DNA of 64,000 nucleotides from Alloprevotella sp. Lung230 (lineage in GTDB: Bacteria > Bacteroidota > Bacteroidia > Bacteroidales > Bacteroidaceae). Below are positions 25,842 to 33,574 of the stretch, piece after piece. The first letter of the stretch is position 1. Every line of letters starts with the position of its first letter. The DNA lies in NCBI RefSeq assembly GCF_014385435.1, contig NZ_JACSUD010000009.1, forward strand, positions 29,795 to 93,794, read 5' to 3'. Position numbers and translations under genes: made by a program. A model generated the notes under the pieces. The model was not told the DNA's origin. It made no database searches and worked only from the letters and a program-made list of their open reading frames with translations.

Positions 25842-27026
25842 ATGAACGAATTGGCTTTGAAGTATGGTTGCAACCCCAACCAAACGCCTTCCCGCATCTA
25901 CATGGACAACGGCAGCGCCCTCCCCATCGAGGTGCTCTCCGGACGTCCCGGTTACATCAACTTCCTCGATGCTCTCAACGGCTGGCAGCTTGTGAGCGAG
26001 CTCAAAGCGGCCACCGGTCTGCCCGCAGCGGCTTCCTTTAAGCACGTCTCGCCCGCTGGTGCTGCCGTGGGGTTGCCCATGAGCGACACCCTGCGCCGCA
26101 TCTATTTCTGCGACGACCTCGCCCTGCCCCTTTCGCCCATCGCCACGGCCTATGCCCGTGCCCGTGGTGCCGACCGCATGTCGAGCTATGGTGACTTTAT
26201 TGCCCTCTCCGACACGTGCGATGAAGCCACCGCCTTGCTCATCAAGCGCGAGGTGAGCGACGGCGTCATTGCCCCTGATTTCACCTCCGAAGCCCTCACC
26301 ATCCTCCGCGAAAAGCGCAAAGGTACTTACAACGTCTTGAAGGTCGATACCGCCTATCGCCCCGCTCCGCTCGAGCGCAAGCAGGTGTTTGGCGTCACCT
26401 TCGAACAGGGTCGCAACGAGATTGATCTTACCACCAACCACCTCTTCGACAACATCCCCACGGACAACAAGGACTTCCCCCTCGAAGCCCGCCGCGACCT
26501 GCGCATCGCTCTCATCACACTCAAATACACGCAGTCCAACTCCGTGTGCTATGCCAAGGACGGCCAGGCCATCGGCATCGGCGCCGGGCAGCAGAGCCGC
26601 ATCCATTGCACACGATTGGCCGGTCAGAAAGCCGACATCTGGTGGCTGCGCCAGCACCCGAAGGTGATGGGCCTCCCCTTCGTGCCGGGCATTCGCCGCG
26701 CCGACCGCGACAACACCATCGACCTCTACATCTCCGACGATGACAACGACGTCTTGGCCGATGGCGCTTGGCAACAGTTGTTCACCGAACAGCCTGCACC
26801 GCTCACTGCCGAGGAGAAGCGTGCGTGGCTCGCCCAAAACACCAATGTGGCTTTGGGCTCGGATGCTTTCTTCCCCTTTGGCGACAACATCGAGCGCGCC
26901 CACCGCAGCGGTGTGCAGTATGTGGCACAAGCCGGTGGTTCCGTGCGCGACGACCATGTCATCGCCACTTGTAACAAGTATGGCATCGCGATGGCCTTCA
27001 CCGGCATCCGCCTCTTCCACCACTAA
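25842..27026 (+). CDS. stand-alone AICAR transformylase (PurH formyltransferase domain)
   Basis: 394 aa from ATG 25842 (MNELALKYGCNPNQTPSRIY). It contains only the AICARFT part of PurH: KYGCNPNQ, the catalytic Lys-His in AASFKHVSPAGAAVG, KYTQSNSVCYAKDGQAIGIGAGQQSRIHC, cited by its key KYTQSNS and GAGQQSR blocks, and the C-terminal FFPFGDNIERA...GGSVRDDHVI. It adds the formyl group to AICAR in purine synthesis. The IMP cyclohydrolase domain must be encoded elsewhere. MITE copy 2 begins 11 bp after its stop. Confidence 0.9.
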   Translation: MNELALKYGCNPNQTPSRIYMDNGSALPIEVLSGRPGYINFLDALNGWQLVSELKAATGLPAAASFKHVSPAGAAVGLPMSDTLRRIYFCDDLALPLSPIATAYARARGADRMSSYGDFIALSDTCDEATALLIKREVSDGVIAPDFTSEALTILREKRKGTYNVLKVDTAYRPAPLERKQVFGVTFEQGRNEIDLTTNHLFDNIPTDNKDFPLEARRDLRIALITLKYTQSNSVCYAKDGQAIGIGAGQQSRIHCTRLAGQKADIWWLRQHPKVMGLPFVPGIRRADRDNTIDLYISDDDNDVLADGAWQQLFTEQPAPLTAEEKRAWLAQNTNVALGSDAFFPFGDNIERAHRSGVQYVAQAGGSVRDDHVIATCNKYGIAMAFTGIRLFHH

Positions 27027-27037
27027 TACACATTTTA

Positions 27038-27230
27038 TAAGTAGGTGTTCAAAATTAATTGATACTAGATTTGTTTCCATTTTTCGTCAGGTCGTCTTTG
27101 TGAAGAAGGAGTGTAGCGAGCTACACGACTGATGAAAAAGGGGAGATGGCGGAAAAGGAGAGCAAAGGGTATCAAAGTAAAGAACATCCTACAACTAAGA
27201 TAATTACGATTAATTTTGAACACCTACTTA
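27038..27230. mobile_element. MITE-like element, copy 2 (193 bp), joined to a start codon
   Basis: Perfect inverted ends: TAAGTAGGTGTTCAAAATTA at the left and its complement at the right, ending CACCTACTTA at 27230. The terminal TA at each side fits a TA target duplication. Interior: TAGATTTG box (27066-27073), hairpin GTGTAG-CGAG-CTACAC, and outer pairing of TTTTTCGTCAG with CTGATGAAAAA. The final A of the element is the A of the ATG of the next gene. No transposase is encoded. Confidence 0.88.
27066..27073 (+). promoter_or_regulatory. TAnnTTTG box inside MITE copy 2
   Basis: TAGATTTG matches the -7 consensus and points towards the 71-aa gene, about 156 nt ahead. No good TTTG is found at the -33 spacing, so promoter strength is uncertain. 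Confidence 0.4.
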
Positions 27231-27445
27231 TGGCAATATCACGCAACGTCAGCGACGAAGAAATCACTACGGCCATGACCGTGGGCATCACTTTCAAGGG
27301 GGCTAAACTCCGCAAGCCCACCGAGGTAAAAGTGAAAACCAAAGCCAAGAAGAAAACCTACATCACGGGCCAGCACGGCTCCGGCGCTGCCAAGAAAAAG
27401 GCCGAAATCCGCCAACGCCGCGCCAATCGGCACAAAGGTAAGTAG
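27230..27445 (+). CDS. small basic protein of unknown function (71 aa)
   Basis: The start MAISRNVSDEEITTAMTVGI at 27230 uses the ATG that abuts the MITE. The C-terminal half is Lys/Arg-rich (VKVKTKAKKKTYITG, then KKKAEIRQRRANRHKGK). It looks like a nucleic-acid-binding tail, but no family was recognised. In-frame codons continue upstream through the repeat to 27146 without a stop; that extension is judged to be repeat sequence. Followed by an intrinsic terminator at 27531, so it is its own transcription unit. Confidence 0.6.
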   Translation: MAISRNVSDEEITTAMTVGITFKGAKLRKPTEVKVKTKAKKKTYITGQHGSGAAKKKAEIRQRRANRHKGK

Positions 27446-27530
27446 TGCCTACGTAGGACGGCTATGGGGTTGTACTTTTGGGTCACCCCAAGTGTCACAA
27501 CTATTACCTCGTGCTCCCATCCAAGAATAG

Positions 27531-27569
27531 ACAGACGAAAGGTCGCCTTATGGCCGGCCTTTCGTCTGC
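27531..27569 (+). terminator. intrinsic terminator after the 71-aa gene
   Basis: Stem CAGACGAAAGG/CCTTTCGTCTG, with only a broken T-rich tail (CATTTCTATTTCTT). It separates this gene from MITE copy 3, which starts 15 bp later. Confidence 0.7.
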
Positions 27570-27583
27570 ATTTCTATTTCTTC

Positions 27584-27776
27584 TAAGTAGGTGTTCAGAA
27601 TGTTGATACTAGATTTGTTTCATTTTTCGTCAGCTCGTCTTTGCGAAGAAGGAGTGTAGCGGGTTACACGATTGATGAACAAAGGCGAGATAGCAAAAAA
27701 GAGAAACAAAGATGGTATCAAAGTAGAGAACATCCTACGACTAAGATAGCTACAATTAATCTTGAACACCTACTTA
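27584..27776. mobile_element. MITE-like element, copy 3 (193 bp), joined to a start codon
   Basis: Left end TAAGTAGGTGTTCAGAATGT, right end CTTGAACACCTACTTA, with TA at both borders. Same interior landmarks as copy 2: TAGATTTG at 27610-27617, GAAGAAGGAGTGTAGCGGG and a GTGTAG/TTACAC hairpin. It is clearly diverged from copy 2 by scattered substitutions, so it is not a recent duplication. Its last A is again the A of the downstream ATG (27776). Confidence 0.87.
27610..27617 (+). promoter_or_regulatory. TAnnTTTG box inside MITE copy 3
   Basis: TAGATTTG points towards the methyltransferase gene, about 158 nt ahead. It is at the same place in the element as in copy 2. Confidence 0.4.
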
Positions 27777-28579
27777 TGTCCATTATCCCCATTTCCTCCC
27801 TCCATCATCCCGGTGTAGAAATGTTCACCTCGCTCACCGAGGCCCAACTACGCAATCGGATCGACCCATCTCAAGGGATTTTCATCGCCGAAAGCCCGAA
27901 GGTCATACACGTGGCGCTCGAAGCAGGCCACACCCCGATAGCCCTCCTCTGCGAAGAGCGGCACATCACCGGCGATGCTGCTTCCATCATTGCACGTTGC
28001 GGTGACCTCCCTGTCTACACCGGAGAACGCGAACTTTTGGCCAGCCTCACGGGCTATACCCTCACACGTGGGGTGCTCTGTGCCATGCGCCGCCCCACTC
28101 CACCCTGCCTTGACGACGTGCTTCGCGATGCCCGGCGCGTTGTGGTGATTGACGGCGTGGTCGATACGACCAATATCGGTGCGATTTTCCGTTCCGCGGC
28201 AGCATTGGGCGTCGATGCCGTGCTGCTCACCCCGGACTCCTGCGATCCTCTCAATCGGCGCTCTATCCGCGTCTCTATGGGTTCTACGTTTCTCGTCCCC
28301 TGGACATGGATAACCCCGCCGCTCACCCGACTGCGCGACTATGGTTTCACCACGGCCGCCATGGCACTCACTGACGCTTCCATCCCTCTGGGTAATCCGC
28401 TCCTCCCACAAATTCCACGTCTTGCCCTCATCATGGGCACAGAGGGCGACGGCCTCTCGCCCGAAACGATTTCCGAGGCCGACCTCGTGGTGCGCATCCC
28501 TATGGCCCATCAAGTCGATTCTCTCAACGTGGCAGCTGCGGCTGCTGTCGCTTTCTGGGAGCTACGTAATAGGGTGTAA
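27776..28579 (+). CDS. TrmH/SpoU-family RNA 2'-O-methyltransferase
   Basis: 267 aa from ATG 27776. An N-terminal substrate-binding domain (IFIAESPKVIHVALEAG) is followed by the SPOUT knot with the three family motifs: DGVVDTTNIGAIFRSAAALG (motif 1, cited as the N-x-G-x-x-x-R pattern), LALIMGTEGDGLS (motif 2) and VRIPMAHQVDSLNVAAAAAV (motif 3). It methylates a ribose in rRNA or tRNA; the exact site is unknown. The start codon abuts MITE copy 3 and there is a terminator at 28660. Confidence 0.87.
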   Translation: MSIIPISSLHHPGVEMFTSLTEAQLRNRIDPSQGIFIAESPKVIHVALEAGHTPIALLCEERHITGDAASIIARCGDLPVYTGERELLASLTGYTLTRGVLCAMRRPTPPCLDDVLRDARRVVVIDGVVDTTNIGAIFRSAAALGVDAVLLTPDSCDPLNRRSIRVSMGSTFLVPWTWITPPLTRLRDYGFTTAAMALTDASIPLGNPLLPQIPRLALIMGTEGDGLSPETISEADLVVRIPMAHQVDSLNVAAAAAVAFWELRNRV

Positions 28580-28659
28580 TCTCGCCCTTTCACTTCACTT
28601 TCTTATTCTGCTTACGCTTCATCTCCCTTTTGAGAAGCACTCCAGCACAAAACCGCGTT

Positions 28660-28704
28660 CCCCATTCGCTCTTCCGTACAAAGAACGAATGGGGTTTTGT
28701 TTTT
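28660..28704 (+). terminator. intrinsic terminator of the methyltransferase gene
   Basis: Stem CCCCATTCG/CGAATGGGG, extended by AAAACC/GGTTTT, and a tail TTTTGTTTTT. Confidence 0.87.
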
Positions 28705-28746
28705 AGGATGAAAGACATACCCCGGCGGCATGCCACCCCCTGATTG

Positions 28747-29283
28747 CTATTTGGTCAATGGAGCGAACGCCTCAAAGGTTCCATCATCGTAAAACACGCG
28801 AATTTCTTTTATTTTTCGCTGAGGCTTGTCAAGTTGCTTCGCATTGGCCAACTGGGAAAGCATCGCCAACTGCATTTCCGACGACAGAGCCGTTGATTTT
28901 GCCATTCCTCTCCCTGCCAAGCTTTCCCGCCCCCCCATTGCTGCATCAGGAAAGAGGGAAGGAGTATCTGGCGAAGATGTGGCGTTGCCCCCTTCCACAA
29001 AGTTAGGGAAGGACGGCGATATTTGATTTTGCTCAATATCCGTATTTGCATTAGTCGAGAATTTCTCTGTATCTTCAAGCATCATTTCCCCTTCTCCAAA
29101 CATCAACCAGACAATATTGATTTCCGGAAATGCACGATGGATGGCTTGTACCAAATTATTCCCAGGCTTGGTGCGCCCTGTGAATATACTCGAAATGGTT
29201 GAAGGGGACAATTCCAATTTCTGAGCAAAGAGCTGTTGAGGAAGATTATAGTAATCTCTGATTTGTTGAAGTCGTTCTAACAT
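28747..29283 (-). CDS. XRE-family helix-turn-helix regulator
   Basis: 178 aa. Residues 1-60 are a Cro/C1-type HTH: LQQIRDYYNLPQQLFAQKLE, then LSPSTISSIFTGRTKPG. The following NIVWLMFGEGEMML matches the 'xWLLtGeG.M' box of short Bacteroidota XRE regulators. The rest is low-complexity and then a conserved-looking tail (KIKEIRVFYDDGTFEAF). Binding site unknown. It stands alone next to a long AT-rich gene-poor island. Confidence 0.82.
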   Translation of the reverse strand: MLERLQQIRDYYNLPQQLFAQKLELSPSTISSIFTGRTKPGNNLVQAIHRAFPEINIVWLMFGEGEMMLEDTEKFSTNANTDIEQNQISPSFPNFVEGGNATSSPDTPSLFPDAAMGGRESLAGRGMAKSTALSSEMQLAMLSQLANAKQLDKPQRKIKEIRVFYDDGTFEAFAPLTK

Positions 29284-30940
29284 GTGTCTTATAATGTGAT
29301 TAAACTGAGTTACGAATTATAAATTCAGGAATAGATGAAAACTCAAGAGAAAACCAAAAGTTGAAAGTAAGGAATGGGGCACTCATATAAAAGCGATGGT
29401 TTCAAATTGGCGAAGCACGAAGCGCAAAAGAGCAGAATGGAATTCATCTCCGGAAGAGCCCAAGAAATAATCCAAAGGGAAAATGCAGAATTGTATAAAA
29501 CAACAACATATTCGCCTCGTCGCATTTGACTTTCATAGAGTCAACTCCTACAAAGTTGCGAAGGCAGTCGATGAAAATCTTCCGAAATTTCACAGCTTAG
29601 TTTGAACCTCTGACATCATCGGAATTAGAAAGCAGATAGCTTCAAATGCAGCAGCATGGCGACCCCCACTCCAAAGGGAGCTCTTTCTAAGCATCTACAA
29701 AGATAAAAAGTTTTTTTGATTTAAGCGACAAAACCACAGCACAAATCAAAACTAAGCAACTTCAAAAACACAAACCAAAAATCCACATTACAGAACACCC
29801 CACAACACAAATACACATTTACATTTCTAAATCTTGATATAGGTAATAGAAGGGATTACCTGAAAAGATCGAGCAAAATAGAAGAAACTATTGGTTTTGA
29901 AGTGTTTAAAGTATAGAACTGAGTAAAAAACTGAGCAAACCATAGAATTTGTCAGGATACAACGCTTTTCAAAAGCATCTCGGCAAGCACAAATCAGCCA
30001 AAACACCTGAATTTCAACAAGATAATAGATAACACAAAAGAGGTATAAGCAATAATACACATATGCAAACTTACACAAATCAAAATTTCAACCTCAAAAT
30101 CCACATTATCATATTCCCAACTCCCAAGACTCTATAATACAGAAATGAAAAATCAAACGGATCAAATTTCACAAATCCACAAATCAAAACTTTAGAAAAC
30201 CAAAGCCAAACATTTGCTAATGCAAAAGTAAAGAAATAGGTAAATGCCCTTTTTAAGCACTTTGCAGCGCTCACCCAACAAAGAGACAGGAAAAGGATTT
30301 GCTTGATCTTCTCCAGACGTAAAATATCACCTAACCCTCTGTAGAACAGGAATTAGGAGCAGGAAATCAAGAACAGAGGAAAGCTTCTAAAAAATGGGAG
30401 AATGCCATTTTTGTCTTAAAGAAAAGGGAGAAATGGAAAGAAATCAGACAGATTTCCCTCGAGAATAGAGCTAAAAAGGAGCAAAAAGGAGGAAATTTAG
30501 TTTTTTACAGCCATAAGTTCGACAAAAAGAAAGAGAGGAGAAGAGAAAATGAAGGTAAGCTCACCAGAAAAGTAGGAGTTTTCCCTCGAGGCGAATGCTT
30601 CGACACAGAGAATGGAAAAGAAAAGGAGATTTTGTTTCGACCCCTCTTCAGGTTCAATTCATCACCTCAACATACCTTCACCTTCAATATATGCATCTTC
30701 GTATTGAGGAAAATCAACCTACAATTTTCCCTTCACACCTACTTTCTCCATTCAGAAAGAGTGCGTCCAGATTCCCCACCTACCCTACTTCCGCTCCGGG
30801 AGACGCACTCAGCACAAAGTCATGAGAAGGAAAGGGAGAAGAAGAAACAGAAAACTCATGCTAAAAAAAAATCAAGATGGGCATCCCATCAGATGTTGCT
30901 GCGGCATCACGAGTTTGGTGCCCCCACCCTATGTGCATGC
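29284..30940. other. AT-rich gene-poor island
   Basis: About 1.65 kb of A-rich (top strand) DNA, unlike its neighbours. The longest open frames are about 60-104 codons and encode K/N- or F/Y-rich strings without family resemblance. Repeated words: CACAAATCAAAA at 29740, 30074 and 30178; AAAATCCACATTA at 29778 and 30096; TTTCCCTCGAG at 30453 and 30580. No RNA gene or transposase was recognised. It may be acquired or decayed DNA. Confidence 0.6.
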
Positions 30941-30954
30941 TCATAAAAAAGCCC

Positions 30955-30974
30955 CATACTCCCCGGAGAGTATG
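30955..30974 (-). terminator. intrinsic terminator downstream of holA
   Basis: Near-perfect palindrome CATACTCCCCGGAGAGTATG, followed on the minus strand by GGGGC and six T. It lies about 110 bp beyond the holA stop. Confidence 0.8.
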
Positions 30975-31083
30975 AAGCATTGTGTGCAGAACTGACAGAT
31001 GAGGCGGGAGAGGGGAAGCGCAAACCTATGTTGCAAGATGTCTTCCTTTCCTTCCACGTATGAAGAAATGCAGGAAAAAGAGA

Positions 31084-32145
31084 CTAATGCAAAATAAAGA
31101 AAAACAGTTCTTTCATCAGTTCACCTGAAGAGATAAAAGGATTTCCCACACCTTTACTGCGAGCATCTGTTCTTCGGATTTGCTCAATAATGGACATTAC
31201 CTTCCTACCAGTGTAGAGTTGCATGGCCGGCAAGACGTTTCGTTTGGCCTGCCATTCCTGAATATCCAACCAAGAAGCGATGCCGCGCGGTGACTTGTCT
31301 GGCGCATAATAAGCCAACATCAGATTGGAAAAATAGCGGAAAAGTGCAGGAAGCGTCTTTTGGATGGGGTTTTGCTTTTGATTGCTGTCAAAGTAGTTCG
31401 CGATTTGATGCACCCTTTTCACGTCCTTACGCCCCAAGGCGTCCATCAGTTCGAAGATATTGAATTCCTTGCTCACACCGATATGCTGTGCCACAAGATC
31501 AGTCTTCACTACCCGTTCAGTTTGAGGAAGAGAAATGATAAGTTTGTCCAGTTCACTGGCCATACGATTGAGGTCAGCACCGACGAACTCGGCCAGCATC
31601 TCGGCGGCAGCCGGTTCGATGCTCACTTGCTTGCGTTGCAGATAAGCATTGATCCACGCCGGCATCTGGTAGTCACCGAATTTGGCACTCTCAAAGAGAA
31701 CGCCCACCTTTTCCAGCAGTTTCACCACCACCTTGCGCCGATCCAGCACACCGTGCTTGTGGCAGACAATGAGCACTGTCGAAAGTTGCGGCTGCTTGAG
31801 ATAGGTTTCGAGCACTTCGATGTGCTTCATGTTCTGTGCCTCCTTGACGAGGACAACCAAACGTTCTGCCCCCATCGGGAAGCCCATGGCCGCCTGCACC
31901 ACGGTCTCAAAGTCGATGGCGCGCATCGTCTCCCCCTTGACGCGCTCTTGGTCACCCTCAAAGAAAGTGATGAGATTGAAGTCGCGCTCTTCGGGTTTGA
32001 GCAACGAGGAGACGATAAATTCGCTCACTCGGTCGATGTAGTAGCTCTCTTCACCCATCAAATAGTAGACGGGAGCTATCTTTCCAGCACGGACATCACG
32101 CACGATGGTCTCGTGGGTGATGCCCGATGTCGTTTTCTTTGCCAT
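31084..32145 (-). CDS. holA: DNA polymerase III subunit delta
   Basis: 353 aa, normal length. Clamp-loader delta subunit that opens the sliding clamp. Seen: the N-terminal APVYYLMGEESYYIDRV, the long AAA-like region with VVLVKEAQNMKHIEVLETYL, VGADLNRMASELDKLIISLP, and the C-terminal helical collar with FELMDALGRKDVKRVHQI. The start is 15 bp after the AMP nucleosidase stop, so the two form an operon. Confidence 0.92.
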   Translation of the reverse strand: MAKKTTSGITHETIVRDVRAGKIAPVYYLMGEESYYIDRVSEFIVSSLLKPEERDFNLITFFEGDQERVKGETMRAIDFETVVQAAMGFPMGAERLVVLVKEAQNMKHIEVLETYLKQPQLSTVLIVCHKHGVLDRRKVVVKLLEKVGVLFESAKFGDYQMPAWINAYLQRKQVSIEPAAAEMLAEFVGADLNRMASELDKLIISLPQTERVVKTDLVAQHIGVSKEFNIFELMDALGRKDVKRVHQIANYFDSNQKQNPIQKTLPALFRYFSNLMLAYYAPDKSPRGIASWLDIQEWQAKRNVLPAMQLYTGRKVMSIIEQIRRTDARSKGVGNPFISSGELMKELFFFILH

Positions 32146-32160
32146 AAGATAAGGTGAATC

Positions 32161-32940
32161 TTACCAGTCAAATTTAAGGTGGCGCACCGTCTTTCGGTCA
32201 CCCTGCAAGAGGCGCAGCGCTTCGATACCGATGCGCACATGGGTGGCGGCAAAATTCTGCGTCACGTGGTGGTCCGACTTCTCCGTCTTCACCCCCTCGG
32301 GCGTCATCGGATTGTCGCTCACGAGGAGGAGCGCCCCCGTAGGAATATGGTTGTAGAAACCGCAGGAAAAGAGTGTGGCCGTCTCCATATCGACCGCCAT
32401 GGCGCGAGTGGTACGAAGATATTCCTTAAACTGCTCGTCGTGCTCCCAAACCCGTCGGTTGGTCGTGTAGACAGTGCCGGTCCAGTAGTCGAGCGAGGCA
32501 TCGCGCAAGGCTGTGGAAATGGCACGTTGTAGCATGAAGGCTGGTAGGGCTGGTACCTCGGGCGGGAAGTAGTCGTTGGACGTCCCCTCGCCGCGAATAC
32601 CAGCGAGCGGCAAGATGTAGTCACCCAACTGCGTCTTGTTGGAAATCCCCCCCGTCTTACCCAGAAAGAGGACGGCGCGAGGTTTCACACTCGAAAGGAG
32701 GTCCATGATGAGTGCCGCGTTGGGCGATCCCATTCCAAAGTTTATCATCGTGATGCCCTCGGCCGTTGCGGCGCGCATGTTAGCATCGAACCCCACAGCC
32801 TTCACCTTCATCTGCTCGCAAAACATATCAACGTAGTTATTGAAGTTGGTGAGCAAAATCAAGTCGCCAAACTCCTCAAGCGGCAGTTTGGTATAGCGTT
32901 GCAGCCAATTGCCGCAAATTTCTTCTTTACTTTTCATCAT
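32161..32940 (-). CDS. AMP nucleosidase
   Basis: 259 aa. Hydrolyses AMP to adenine and ribose-5-phosphate. The nucleoside phosphorylase fold is visible: INFGMGSPNAALIMDLLSSV, VLFLGKTGGISNKTQLGDYI, and AVDMETATLFSCGFYN (substrate-binding Met-Glu), with SDNPMTPEGVKTEKSD near the end. This matches the short Bacteroidales AMP nucleosidase rather than the 480-aa enterobacterial Amn. First gene of the operon with holA. Confidence 0.9.
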   Translation of the reverse strand: MMKSKEEICGNWLQRYTKLPLEEFGDLILLTNFNNYVDMFCEQMKVKAVGFDANMRAATAEGITMINFGMGSPNAALIMDLLSSVKPRAVLFLGKTGGISNKTQLGDYILPLAGIRGEGTSNDYFPPEVPALPAFMLQRAISTALRDASLDYWTGTVYTTNRRVWEHDEQFKEYLRTTRAMAVDMETATLFSCGFYNHIPTGALLLVSDNPMTPEGVKTEKSDHHVTQNFAATHVRIGIEALRLLQGDRKTVRHLKFDW

Positions 32941-32974
32941 AAAGTTCTCTTTTGATGTTCATGTTCAATGGCCG

Positions 32975-32982
32975 CAAAGGTA
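32975..32982 (-). promoter_or_regulatory. -7 promoter box for the AMP nucleosidase-holA operon
   Basis: Minus-strand TACCTTTG, 34 bp upstream of the start codon at 32940. Confidence 0.6.
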
Positions 32983-33122
32983 GCAATTATTTCTGACAAA
33001 AGGAAATGATTGACCGCCATTGACGGTGAATTGCGCGATAAAGTACGTTCTACAGAGTGTACTTTCAAGATAGAAGTGCAGTGGGAACACGTCACGAGTG
33101 GAGGTGAATTCTCAAGAAGCTA

Positions 33123-33495
33123 GAATATGGGGTGCTTCACCACATCGAGCGATCGAATATTCGCCCCCTTCGGAGACGCAAGGTTACATATTTGCATGAC
33201 CGACAACCGATATCTCAGCCTCTGCACCCCCAACGAGGGAGACGCAAAGCAGCATATTCGCATGGCCGGCAACCGAGTATCGCTATCCCTGAGCGTGTTG
33301 AAGCGTGGTGTGTAGTGTGTGATGGTGGGACGGTGAGTCCCCGAAGGGGGCTTCTCACAATAGCTGTAGGCGAGGAGACGCGCAGCGGTGATGAACCTAC
33401 GAAATCCCAATGCCACAGGGGAGTTTCTCCGAAGGGGGGGGGCGAATATCGGCTTCTCCGAGGTGGTGAAGCGCCTCAATATTCCCCCTCATCGA
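33123..33495. repeat. palindromic repeat island
   Basis: An imperfect inverted repeat of about 55-60 bp: left arm at 33123-33178 (GCTTCACCAC, ATATTCGCCCCCTTCGGAGA), right arm at about 33428-33493 (TCTCCGAAGGGG, GGCGAATAT, GGTGGTGAAGC). Between the arms is a diverged direct repeat of about 63 bp (GACGCAAGGTTACATATTTG at 33176 and GACGCAAAGCAGCATATTCG at 33241), plus one more CCGAAGGGGGCTTCTC at about 33339. Open frames exist on both strands but look like by-products of the repeats. No gene was recognised in the 600 bp between the AMP nucleosidase and clpX. Confidence 0.7.
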
Positions 33496-33510
33496 GGAAA
33501 TATAAAAAAA

Positions 33511-33542
33511 CTCCGCCCTAGTCCTGATGGGGAGAGGGCGGA
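33511..33542 (-). terminator. intrinsic terminator of the clp operon
   Basis: Perfect 9-bp stem CTCCGCCCT/AGGGCGGAG, followed on the minus strand by seven T. It sits 33 bp past the clpX stop. Confidence 0.88.
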
Positions 33543-33574
33543 GGAAGAAAGGGATGAAAAGGAAAATGCGGAGG

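Noticed and set aside
29827..30946. Several 60-104-codon frames in the AT-rich island
   Set aside because: Composition-driven strings (F/Y/C-rich or K/N-rich) with no start context or similarity.
33039..33064. Hairpin AAAGTAC/GTACTTT upstream of the AMP nucleosidase promoter
   Set aside because: Short stem, no T-run, no clear role.
33120..33479. 119-codon minus-strand protein and its plus-strand counterpart
   Set aside because: They are readings of the palindromic repeat island; both strands are open because of the repeats.
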